A stretch of DNA of 5,440 nucleotides, taken from positions 1 to 5,440 of the forward strand of contig JAOPUS010000239.1 in the NCBI GenBank assembly GCA_025963345.1, read 5' to 3'. Under the pieces are notes generated by a model that saw only the letters and a list, made by a program, of their open reading frames with translations, did no database searches and was not told the DNA's origin. The DNA is from Blastococcus sp. (lineage in GTDB: Bacteria > Actinomycetota > Actinomycetes > Mycobacteriales > Geodermatophilaceae). The position numbers were made by a program, and so were the translations under genes. Shown here piece after piece: positions 1-5,440 of the stretch. Each line of letters opens with the position of its first letter. The stretch's first letter is position 1.

Positions 1-656
1 TCCGGGAGCCTTCAGCTCGGTGGAGAAGATCGCCGCCTGGGTCCGGCGCTCCATGCCCAGCTTCGCCAGCAGGTGGGACACGTAGTTCTTGACCGTCTTC
101 TCCGCCAGGAACATCCGTTCTCCGATCTGCCGATTCGTCAAGCCCTCGCCGATCAGGTCCAGGACGGTGCGCTCCTGGTCGCTCAGCCCTGCCAACGGCC
201 CGGCGGGCTCGGCGGCCCGACGCATCCGGGCGAGCACCGCGGCGGTGGCGGCCGGGTCCAGCAGTGAGCCGCCGGCGGCGACGGTGCGCACGGCGGTCAC
301 CAGGTCCTGGCCGAGGATCTGCTTGAGCAGGTAGCCGGCGGCACCGGCCATGATCGCCTGGAACAGCGCTTCGTCGTCGCTGTAGCTCGTCAGCATCACG
401 ACGCCGAGGTCAGGCAGCTGGGCACGCAGGTCACGGCACACGGTGACCCCGTCTCCGTCGGGCAGCCGCACGTCCAGGACGGCAACGTCCGGCCGCAGTG
501 CCGGGACCCGGCTCATCGCCTCAGCGGCGTTCTTCGCCTCGCCGACCACCGTGATGCCCGGGTCACTGGAGAGGACGTCGGCGACTCCGCGCCGGACGAC
601 CTCGTGGTCGTCGACCAGGAACACCGGATCACCGACGGCTCTGGACTGCTGCTCAT
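1..656 (-). CDS. devR: DevR/DosR-type LuxR-family response regulator, 3' end off the window, apparent N-terminal frameshift
   Basis: DNA-binding response regulator of the NarL/LuxR class, closest by eye to mycobacterial DevR (DosR), which activates dormancy genes under hypoxia, NO or CO when phosphorylated by DosS/DosT. The minus-strand frame from 624 down to 1 reads VFLVDDHEVVRRG (acidic pair of the receiver), then VAVLDVRLPDGDG with the phosphoacceptor Asp, LTSY (switch Thr/Ser), GYLLK (conserved Lys), then the helix-turn-helix LSDQERTVLDLIGEGLTNRQIGERMFLAEKTVKNYVSHLLAKLGMERRTQAA. The M. tuberculosis protein (about 217 aa) ends some ten residues after the matching ATELK, so only a few C-terminal codons and the stop are missing. 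The start is odd. ATG at 656 has an excellent Shine-Dalgarno (GGAGG at 667-663, 6 nt spacing) but lies one base out of frame with the receiver. One extra G near 624-627 would give MSSSPEPSVIRVFLVDDHE. Otherwise only GTG at 624 is available, trimming strand beta-1. Family call is sure; intactness is not. Confidence 0.9.
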
Positions 657-662
657 GGCGCC

Positions 663-667
663 CCTCC
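663..667 (-). promoter_or_regulatory. Ribosome binding site of devR
   Basis: The minus strand reads GGAGG followed by GGCGCC and then ATG (656-654), a 6-nt spacing. This is the best Shine-Dalgarno in the left half of the window and argues that the native start is ATG 656. In the given sequence that ATG opens a frame that does not encode the receiver domain, which is the main evidence for a one-base frameshift. Confidence 0.7.
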
Positions 668-774
668 GCCGCGCGCCGTTCCTCGCTGACTGCGGAGGCG
701 CCAGATGCGGCAACTGGAATGCTCGGTAGTCGCGCCGCCCCTGGCGCGCCGCCCCCGGGCCTGCGAGTTGAGCA

Positions 775-810
775 GAGCCCTTGGTCCGCTCGACAGAGGA
801 CCGGTGACCC
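775..810. promoter_or_regulatory. Candidate tandem DosR-box-like sites
   Basis: Two imperfect elements sit 22 bp apart, start to start (about two helical turns). The minus strand at 788-775 reads CGGACCAAGGGCTC and the plus strand at 797-810 reads AGGACCGGTGACCC. Both resemble the GGGACC-N3-GGCCC type of half-site pair and, more weakly (about 8-9 of 14 core positions), the mycobacterial palindrome TTSGGGACTWWAGTCCCSAA. Tandem boxes upstream of the regulator would fit autoregulation as known for DevR. Short G/C-rich patterns arise by chance in DNA this rich in G+C, so this is a suggestion only. Confidence 0.25.
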
Positions 811-869
811 GCGCCGCGCAGCGGGTGCGCGGTCGAGGATGGCGGCGTGACCAGATCCGGACGTCGTCG

Positions 870-1787
870 ATGACCCAGCCACCGGTGGGGCCCGCGGCAG
901 GTGACCGCGGGCTGGGCGGCTTGCTCGTCGCCGAGGGAGCCCTGGTCGCGACCAGCGCCGTGCTGGGCCCCCTCGTGCTCGACGTGCTGCACTACCGGAC
1001 GTCAGCATCGGGGATCGACCAGATCCGCGGCTCGGATCTCGCCGCACTCGCCGTGATGGCCCCGCTCTGCCTCTGGGTGGGCAAGCTTGCCCGGGACGGA
1101 CACGCCGCAGCGCCGGTCCTGGCCCTCGCGCCCGCCGGGTTCAGCGTCTACATCTGGACCCAACTCCTGGTCGGCAGCGAGTGGGGCCGGCTGCCCGGCA
1201 ACGTGGAGTGGTTCTCCCCGCTGCTGCTCGGGGTCGTGGGCGTCGGGATCGCGGTGGCCGTCCGGGCGACCCGCGTGCTGCGCGCGCGGCCCCCGCTACC
1301 GTGGAGCCGCAGGCAGGAGCGGGCCACCGGCGTCCTGCTGCTGGTCGTGGCCGGTTTCGTCGTCGTCGGCATTCACCTGTCCGAGATGGTCGACGCCCTG
1401 CGGGACCACCCGGTCGGCGCCGGGCTGCTGACCACGCCCAATGCGTTCTGGGTGGTCAAGGCCATGGACCTGGGCATCATCGCGCCCGCCTCGTTGCTCA
1501 TGGGCATCGGGCTGTTGCGCCGCCGGTCCTGGGCGAAAGCCCCGGCTGCCGCCGTGCTCGGCGGGTACGCGCTCCTGGGCTGGTCGGTGGCCGCGATGGG
1601 CTGGAGCATGGTGCGCGGCGGGGCCGTCGACGCCCCCCTGAGCCTCTCGATCGGAGCGACGGCCGTCGCTGCGGCCGTGACCGGCTACGCCGTCGCCCTC
1701 TACCGCCCGCTCTTCCGGCGGGCTGCCCCCGTCCCCCTCCCTCGACCCGCCCCGGTCGTACACAGCCCCGCCGTGCCGAGACCGTGA
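870..1787 (+). CDS. Uncharacterised integral membrane protein, about eight transmembrane segments
   Basis: A 305-aa protein I cannot assign to a named family. Hydrophobic segments lie at roughly residues 16-38, 53-73, 80-101, 114-136, 152-172, 191-213, 217-238 and 247-270, followed by a Pro/Arg-rich tail of about 30 residues, probably cytoplasmic. Basic clusters (RATRVLRARPP, LRRRSWAK, RPLFRR) alternate with non-basic loops, as expected for membrane topology. A motif KAMDLGIIAPASLLMGIGLLRRR in segment 6 recalls a group of uncharacterised actinobacterial membrane proteins with a DLG-x3-P signature; that is from memory, not a search. Third codon positions are strongly G/C throughout, supporting this strand and frame. 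ATG 870 is chosen because segment 1 follows shortly after it; its ribosome site is weak (GGA at 859-861). In-frame GTG 804 (GAGGA just upstream, only 3 nt away) and GTG 825 are alternatives. It is divergent from devR and convergent with the stress protein gene. Confidence 0.75.
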   Translation: MTQPPVGPAAGDRGLGGLLVAEGALVATSAVLGPLVLDVLHYRTSASGIDQIRGSDLAALAVMAPLCLWVGKLARDGHAAAPVLALAPAGFSVYIWTQLLVGSEWGRLPGNVEWFSPLLLGVVGVGIAVAVRATRVLRARPPLPWSRRQERATGVLLLVVAGFVVVGIHLSEMVDALRDHPVGAGLLTTPNAFWVVKAMDLGIIAPASLLMGIGLLRRRSWAKAPAAAVLGGYALLGWSVAAMGWSMVRGGAVDAPLSLSIGATAVAAAVTGYAVALYRPLFRRAAPVPLPRPAPVVHSPAVPRP

Positions 1788-2723
1788 CGTGACCGAGGGG
1801 CGCACCACGAGCACCGGGCAGGGCGCGTGGACCACGCAGTGCAGCGCCACCGAGCCGAGCAACAGGCCGCGGAACTCCCCGCGGCCCCGGCTGGCGACCA
1901 CGAGGAGGTCGGCCTCCGCCGCCTGCTCGACCAGCACCGGGCCGGCGGCTCCGGGAAGGGCGAGTCGCGAGACGGCCGGGTGGTCTCCGGTCGTCGCCAC
2001 GAGGACCTCACCGACCAACGTCTCCAGGTTGCGCAGGGCGTCCTCATGCCGTTGGTGCTGCGACGGGGCGGTCAGGATGTACTGGTCGCTCCACAGGTCG
2101 GTCGCGGCCTGGGCGTGGACCGCCGTCACCGAGCCCTCGGGGCCGGCCTCCATCAACGCCGCGGAAAGGGCCGCGGCGGAACGCTCGGAGCCGTCCACGC
2201 CGACGACGACCCGGGACCCTGCCTGCGGCTGCGACCAGTGGCCGGACGGCGGGACGATGACGACCGGGCACTCGGCCGCACTCGCACAGTGCAAGGCGAC
2301 GGAGCCCATCACGGCGCTGCGTACGACGCTGCGGCCTCGGGAACCGACAACCAGGAGATCGGCCTCCTCGGACAGCCGCACCAGCTGGGCGGCCGCCGGT
2401 CCCGGCTCGATGTGCAGGCTCACCGGGACATCGCGGACCTCGAGGTCGCTCTCCCGAATCCGGTCGACGGCGGCCCGGGCCCGCGCCCAGGTGTCATCGC
2501 GGACGGCGTCCAGTGCCCCCACGTCCATCACGTCGCCCTCGGTCCAGTACCCGACGGTGGGGTAGGCGGCCACCACAGCGACCTCGGCGCCCCGGATGGA
2601 AGCCCATCGCATCGCCCAACGGAGGGCGGTCAGCGACCCGTCCGAGCCGTCCACGCCCACCACGACCCGGGGTGCCGGCCGGGGCTGGGTGAGGTCAGAG
2701 GTCGTTCGAGGCTGTGCGTCCAC
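1296..2723 (-). CDS. Tandem-domain universal stress protein with a missing or displaced stop codon
   Basis: Cytoplasmic nucleotide-binding stress protein with two UspA domains, like the many mycobacterial tandem USPs, several of which belong to the DosR dormancy regulon. Domain 1 spans about residues 18-158: VVVGVDGSDGS at 20-30 and the ATP-binding G-2X-G-9X-G(S) signature GSRG...MGS at 127-141. Domain 2 spans about 170-309: VVVGVDGSERS at 172-182 and ASRG...LGS at 277-291, where the first Gly is Ala. The start is GTG 2723, with GAGGAG upstream at 5 nt spacing; VDAQPRTTSDL then leads directly into domain 1. The USP fold ends at CPVLVVRP (about 1797), a normal family length of about 309 aa. 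No stop follows: the frame continues to 1296, adding about 166 low-complexity residues antisense to the membrane gene. That tail is probably not a real domain; the natural stop may have been lost or mis-sequenced. It lies 149 nt downstream of arcC on the same strand. Function is confident, 3' end is not. Confidence 0.85.
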   Translation of the reverse strand: MDAQPRTTSDLTQPRPAPRVVVGVDGSDGSLTALRWAMRWASIRGAEVAVVAAYPTVGYWTEGDVMDVGALDAVRDDTWARARAAVDRIRESDLEVRDVPVSLHIEPGPAAAQLVRLSEEADLLVVGSRGRSVVRSAVMGSVALHCASAAECPVVIVPPSGHWSQPQAGSRVVVGVDGSERSAAALSAALMEAGPEGSVTAVHAQAATDLWSDQYILTAPSQHQRHEDALRNLETLVGEVLVATTGDHPAVSRLALPGAAGPVLVEQAAEADLLVVASRGRGEFRGLLLGSVALHCVVHAPCPVLVVRPSVTSRSRHGGAVYDRGGSREGDGGSPPEERAVEGDGVAGHGRSDGRRSDREAQGGVDGPAAHHAPAHRGHRPAQERVPAEHGGSRGFRPGPAAQQPDAHEQRGGRDDAQVHGLDHPERIGRGQQPGADRVVPQGVDHLGQVNADDDETGHDQQQDAGGPLLPAAPR

Positions 2724-2780
2724 GGGGTCTCCTCGGTCGGGCACCAGGCGGCCGGGCCGGTCGCCGGCTCCAGCCTCGCG

Positions 2781-2802
2781 TCGATCGCGCCGGGCCGATC
2801 GA
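2781..2802. repeat. 7-bp inverted repeat (TCGATCG / CGATCGA), 8-nt loop
   Basis: TCGATCG at 2781-2787 and CGATCGA at 2796-2802 are exact reverse complements separated by CGCCGGGC. Each arm also contains the palindrome CGATCG. The repeat lies 58 nt upstream of the stress protein start and about 70 nt downstream of the arcC stop. It could be an operator or an mRNA hairpin in the arcC-usp transcript. Chance occurrence in GC-rich DNA is possible. Confidence 0.45.
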
Positions 2803-2822
2803 GTCCGACGACCCGTACGCCG

Positions 2823-2836
2823 CCGCCAATGGTCCC
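2823..2836 (-). promoter_or_regulatory. Candidate DosR-box-like site upstream of the stress protein gene
   Basis: The minus strand reads GGGACCATTGGCGG, preceded by TC. The left half matches the TTSGGGAC arm of the mycobacterial DosR consensus well; the right half (GGCGG for GTCCC or GGCCC) is poor. It lies about 100 nt upstream of the GTG start at 2723, a plausible activator position. The call rests mainly on the gene context. Confidence 0.25.
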
Positions 2837-2872
2837 GAGCCACGACGCGACGATCCCGGCGGACGCGGGGCC

Positions 2873-3832
2873 TCATGGCAGGGAGCCGGCTCCGGCGCGG
2901 ACCCGAGATGTTGTGCCAGCGGAACCATCCGAGGTGATCGTGGTCCCCGCCGCACCACTGAGGACGGCGGCGGCGTCGGTGAGAGCCCCGATCGAGGACG
3001 GGTGACCGGTGGCCGAGGTGAAGCGGGCACAGGCCCGGACCTTCGGCGCCATCGAGCCGGCCGGCAAGTGCAGCTCGGCGACGTCTGCCAGGCTCAAGGA
3101 CGCCAGCGCCCTGGCGTCGTCCGTCCCGAAGTCGCGCATGACTGCGGATACGTCGGTCAGCAGGAGCATCCGATCGGCGTTCATCGCCACCGCGATCGCC
3201 GCAGCGGTGAGGTCCTTGTCCACGACCGCCTCGACCCCGGCCAGCCGACCGGAGCTGTCCTGGACGACGGGAACGCCGCCGCCGCCGCCGCAGATGACCA
3301 GGACCCCGGCGTCGAGCAGCTGACGGATCGCGGTCTCCTCCAGGATCCGTTGCGGCTCTGGCGACGCCACGACCCGCCGCCACCCGGCGCCGTCCGCGGC
3401 GATCCGCCATCCCCGGTCAGTGGCGAGACGGTCCGCGTCCGCGCGGCTGTAGACGGCACCGATGAACTTGGTGGGTGCGGCGAATGCCGGATCGGCTGCA
3501 ATGACCACGGTCTGCGTGATGATCGTGGCCACGGGCTGGCCCACGCCGACGTTTCGAAGTTCCTGAGCCAGCCAGTAGCCGATCATGCCCTGGGTCTGGG
3601 CGCCGAGAGCGTCGAGCGGATAGGGCGCTGACAACGTCGGGTCGGCGTCGGACTCCAGCGCCAGCAACCCGATCTGGGGCCCGTTGCCGTGGCACAGGAC
3701 GAGCTGGTGCTCCGCCGCCAGCGGGGCCAGCGCGACGGCGGCGGCCTGGATGTGATGCCGTTGGATGACCGCGTCGGGCGGCTCACGCCGTTGGAGCAGG
3801 GCGTTCCCGCCCAGCGCGACCATGATCCGCAC
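2873..3832 (-). CDS. arcC: Carbamate kinase
   Basis: Last enzyme of the arginine deiminase pathway: carbamoyl phosphate + ADP gives ATP + carbamate, which decays to ammonia and CO2. It is cytoplasmic, of the amino-acid kinase fold. The 319 aa fit the family (about 310). Visible signatures: VALGGNALLQ at 5-14, CHGNGPQIG at 47-55, TKFIGAVYS at 121-129, VASPEPQRILEE at 155-166, the glycine loop ICGGGGGVPVV at 180-190, EAVVDKDLTAA at 201-211, LLLTDVSAV at 223-231 (nucleotide site), GSMAPKV at 259-265 and the terminal IGALTDAAAVLSGAAGTTI at 281-299. About 20 extra, poorly conserved residues follow the usual GTTI end. The GTG at 3832 starts 2 nt after the arcB stop, suggesting translational coupling; in-frame ATG 3823, right before VALGGN, is the alternative. 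Neither has a strong ribosome site. All key motifs are present, so activity is expected. Confidence 0.96.
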   Translation of the reverse strand: MRIMVALGGNALLQRREPPDAVIQRHHIQAAAVALAPLAAEHQLVLCHGNGPQIGLLALESDADPTLSAPYPLDALGAQTQGMIGYWLAQELRNVGVGQPVATIITQTVVIAADPAFAAPTKFIGAVYSRADADRLATDRGWRIAADGAGWRRVVASPEPQRILEETAIRQLLDAGVLVICGGGGGVPVVQDSSGRLAGVEAVVDKDLTAAAIAVAMNADRMLLLTDVSAVMRDFGTDDARALASLSLADVAELHLPAGSMAPKVRACARFTSATGHPSSIGALTDAAAVLSGAAGTTITSDGSAGTTSRVRAGAGSLP

Positions 3833-3834
3833 GG

Positions 3835-4845
3835 TCAGCCCAACCCACGCACGAGGACCGCTTTGATGGTGTGCAGCCGGTTCTCGGCTTGGTCGAACAC
3901 GATCGAGACGGAGGACTCGAATACCTCGTCGCTCACCTCGGCACCGGTCAACCCGAACTGCCTCTGCACGCGGGCACCGAGGGCGGTGTCCGCGTTGTGG
4001 ACGGCCGGCAGGCAGTGCATGAACATGGTCCCCGGTCTGCCCGAAGCCGCCATGAGCTCCTGGGTCACCCGGTACGGGACCAGCTGCGGGACACGACTGG
4101 CCCAGCGGTCCTCCGACTCCCCCATGCTGACCCAGACGTCGGTGTAGAGGAAGTGCGCGCCCCGTACCGCCTGGTGCACGTCGTCGGTGACGAGGATCCG
4201 CGCTCCACTGGCGGCCGCGAGTGCCTGGGCAGCGTCGATGACATCGACCGGCGGCTGAAGCCCGGCCGGTGCGGCGATGCGCACGTCCATCCCGAGGAGC
4301 GCGCCGGTGACCAGCAGGGACCTGGCCACATTGTTGCGGCCATCACCGAGGTAGCAGTAACTGATCTCCTCCGGCGGACCGTCGTGGTGCTCCCGCATGG
4401 TGAGCACGTCGGCGAGCATCTGGGTCGGGTGCCATTGGGTGGTGAGCCCGTTGAACACCGGGACCCCGGCGGAGTCGGCCAACTGCTCGACCGTCGTCTG
4501 GTCGAAGCCGCGGAACTCGATGGCATCGAACATCCGCCCGAGCACCCGGGCTGTGTCGGGAATGGACTCCTCCGTCCCGATGTGCGAGCCATCGGGGCCG
4601 AGGTAGGTGACGTGCGCACCCTGCTGGTGAGCCGCCACCTCGAATGCGCAGCGGGTACGGGTAGAGGCCTTCTCGAAGATCAGCGCCACGTTCTTGCCGA
4701 TCAGCGCCGGTCGTTCCATCCCGGCCGCCGTGGCCGCCTTCAACCGGCCGGCTGAATCGAGCAGTTCCTCGAACTCGGCCTTGGTCAGGTCCAGCTCCTT
4801 GAGCAGCGAGCCGGGGTGGCGGGTCGTGCTGAGCAGCGCGGTCAT
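3835..4845 (-). CDS. arcB: Ornithine carbamoyltransferase, catabolic type by context
   Basis: Second enzyme of the arginine deiminase pathway: citrulline + phosphate gives ornithine + carbamoyl phosphate, which ArcC uses. The 336 aa match the usual ArcB length. The N-terminal carbamoyl-phosphate domain carries FEKASTRTRCAFE (STRT at 61-64), the TEESIPDTARVLGRMFDAIEFRGF block at 91-114 and HPTQ at 139-142. The C-terminal ornithine domain carries D236 with SMGE at 240-243 and the catalytic-loop HCLP at 277-280; the protein ends TIKAVLVRGLG. The biosynthetic enzyme ArgF shares these motifs, so catabolic assignment rests on position between arcA and arcC. ATG 4845 follows the arcA stop by a single base (TGA-C-ATG), so translation is almost certainly coupled. 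No truncation or missing catalytic residue is seen. Confidence 0.96.
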   Translation of the reverse strand: MTALLSTTRHPGSLLKELDLTKAEFEELLDSAGRLKAATAAGMERPALIGKNVALIFEKASTRTRCAFEVAAHQQGAHVTYLGPDGSHIGTEESIPDTARVLGRMFDAIEFRGFDQTTVEQLADSAGVPVFNGLTTQWHPTQMLADVLTMREHHDGPPEEISYCYLGDGRNNVARSLLVTGALLGMDVRIAAPAGLQPPVDVIDAAQALAAASGARILVTDDVHQAVRGAHFLYTDVWVSMGESEDRWASRVPQLVPYRVTQELMAASGRPGTMFMHCLPAVHNADTALGARVQRQFGLTGAEVSDEVFESSVSIVFDQAENRLHTIKAVLVRGLG

Positions 4846-4846
4846 G

Positions 4847-5440
4847 TCAGATCCCGTCCCGCTGGATGGGGCACGTCATGCAGCGGGAGCCGCCGCGTCC
4901 GCGGCCGAGTTCGCTGCCGGGGATGGCCAGCACCTCTATGCCGTTCTTGGCCAGCATCGTGTTGGTGACGACGTTGCGCTCGTACCCGACGACCACACCC
5001 GGGGCGACGGTGAGGAAGTTGTTGGCGTCGTCCCACTGCTCGCGCTCGGCAGCGCGGGTGTCCTCGTCGGCGACCAGGACCCGGATCTCCTCGAGACCGA
5101 GCGCGTCGGCGATGGTCGCGAACAGCCCCTCGCGGCGTTCCACGTGCAGGCCGCCGGTGTCGGCGTCGACGACCTCCTCGGCATCGACGGGGGTGATCAC
5201 CCACGTGCCGAGGCCATCGATGTCGAGGTAGGGGTAGCCCACGAAGGTGTCGACGTCGACCATCGTGAACAGCGTGTCCAGGTGCATGAAGGCGTGCGAC
5301 TTCGGCAGCTCGACGGCGATGACCTTGGTGGCCTGCCCGCTGCGGAACATCTCCTTGGCGAGGATCTCGACCCCCATCGGGGTGCTCCGCTCCCCCATGC
5401 CGATGAGGACGACGCCGCGGCCCAGGACGTGGATGTCGCC
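4847..5440 (-). CDS. arcA: Arginine deiminase, C-terminal half (5' part off the right edge)
   Basis: First enzyme of the arginine deiminase pathway: arginine + water gives citrulline + ammonia, through a Cys-thiouronium intermediate in the guanidino-group-modifying fold. The window holds the last 197 codons of a protein normally about 400-420 aa. The open frame begins at the edge with GDIHVLGRGVVLIGMGERSTP, so ATG 5398 is an internal Met, not the start. Signatures: catalytic His and Asp in HLDTLFTMVD (about 5258-5287), REQWDDANNFLTVAPGVVVGYERNVVTNT with the WDDxNN and VGYERN elements, and the C-terminal nucleophile in GRGGSRCMTCPIQRDGI. By alignment from memory to Pseudomonas ArcA (Cys406) the nucleophile is the first Cys, codon 4882-4880. 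The C-terminus is a couple of residues shorter than that of Pseudomonas. It heads the arcA-arcB-arcC operon; its promoter is outside the window. Confidence 0.96.
   Translation of the reverse strand, partial: GDIHVLGRGVVLIGMGERSTPMGVEILAKEMFRSGQATKVIAVELPKSHAFMHLDTLFTMVDVDTFVGYPYLDIDGLGTWVITPVDAEEVVDADTGGLHVERREGLFATIADALGLEEIRVLVADEDTRAAEREQWDDANNFLTVAPGVVVGYERNVVTNTMLAKNGIEVLAIPGSELGRGRGGSRCMTCPIQRDGI

Larger units (their letters stand above)
657..869. promoter_or_regulatory. Divergent intergenic region between devR and the membrane-protein gene
   Basis: This 213-nt spacer lies between the divergent starts of the response regulator (ATG at 656) and the membrane protein (ATG at 870), so promoters for both are expected here. 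Seen directly: the regulator's Shine-Dalgarno GGAGG at 663-667 (minus strand), a GC hairpin CGCGCC/GGCGCG at 731-736 and 743-748, and two imperfect DosR-box-like elements at 775-788 and 797-810. No clear -10/-35 hexamers were recognised, which is usual for such GC-rich DNA. If the membrane gene starts upstream of 870 (in-frame GTG at 804 or 825), the spacer shrinks accordingly. Confidence 0.55.
2724..2872. promoter_or_regulatory. Spacer between arcC and the universal stress protein gene
   Basis: This 149-nt non-coding gap follows the arcC stop (TGA at 2875-2873). It is long enough for a separate promoter for the stress protein, unlike the 1-2 nt gaps inside the arc operon. It holds the stress protein's Shine-Dalgarno (GAGGAG on the minus strand, about 2729-2734), a 7-bp inverted repeat at 2781-2802 and a DosR-box-like half-site at 2823-2836. 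No T-run follows the inverted repeat on either strand, so a rho-independent terminator is not supported. Confidence 0.5.

Noticed and set aside
731..748. GC hairpin CGCGCC-GCCCCT-GGCGCG as a terminator or riboswitch element
   Set aside because: The 6-bp stem has no following T-run, lies in a promoter spacer rather than after a gene, and is short enough to be expected by chance in such GC-rich DNA.
513..992. Minus-strand open frame that includes the ATG at 656
   Set aside because: Beyond the first dozen residues after ATG 656 it reads the regulator out of frame (no receiver motifs), and upstream it is antisense to the membrane gene. It is relevant only as evidence for the frameshift.
870..1787. 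Membrane protein as the arginine/ornithine antiporter ArcD
   Set aside because: ArcD-type antiporters are larger (about 450-500 aa, around 12 segments) with APC-family motifs. This protein has about 305 aa and eight segments, and faces away from the arc operon.
1827..3005. Long plus-strand open frame antisense to usp and the end of arcC
   Set aside because: It reads as complement of well-supported genes, is His/Arg/Gly-rich and has no domain signature; typical of long spurious frames in very GC-rich DNA.
2724..3410. Upstream part of a long minus-strand open frame (to an ATG at 3410) that is continuous with the stress protein frame
   Set aside because: It overlaps arcC in another frame and is Arg/Gly-rich low-complexity translation. 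The stress protein has its own GTG start with a good ribosome site at 2723.
2714..3631. Plus-strand open frame antisense to arcC
   Set aside because: arcC on the other strand carries every carbamate kinase motif; this frame has none and is a compositional shadow.
3871..4755. Plus-strand open frame antisense to arcB
   Set aside because: arcB is unmistakable on the minus strand; the antisense translation shows no recognisable motif.

Overview
The window is very GC-rich (about 70%), with strongly G/C-biased third codon positions and GTG starts. This suggests a high-GC actinobacterium. The closest family resemblance I can recall is the mycobacterial dormancy regulator DevR/DosR, but genus cannot be fixed from this sequence.

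Right to left (minus strand): the C-terminal half of arginine deiminase (arcA, 4847 to beyond the right edge), catabolic ornithine carbamoyltransferase (arcB, 3835-4845) and carbamate kinase (arcC, 2873-3832). The gaps are 1 and 2 nt, so this is one tightly coupled arginine deiminase operon. It converts arginine to ornithine, ammonia, CO2 and ATP. After a 149-nt spacer with a 7-bp inverted repeat comes a tandem-domain universal stress protein (start GTG at 2723), still on the minus strand.

The plus-strand gene at 870-1787 encodes an uncharacterised protein with about eight membrane segments. It converges on the stress protein gene, whose frame has no stop at the expected place and runs 492 nt antisense into the membrane gene. 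A 213-nt divergent spacer (657-869) separates the membrane gene from a minus-strand DevR/DosR-type response regulator that runs off the left edge. The regulator has a well-formed ribosome site and ATG at 656, but that ATG is one base out of frame with the receiver domain. This points to a single-base loss (or sequencing error) near 624-627.

Taken together the locus looks like a hypoxia or dormancy island: a DosR-type regulator, a universal stress protein of the kind such regulators control in mycobacteria, and a fermentative ATP-yielding pathway. Regulation of the other genes by this regulator is inference. Weak DosR-box-like sequences lie in both spacers but are far from perfect. No RNA genes, CRISPR arrays, insertion sequences or convincing rho-independent terminators were seen.
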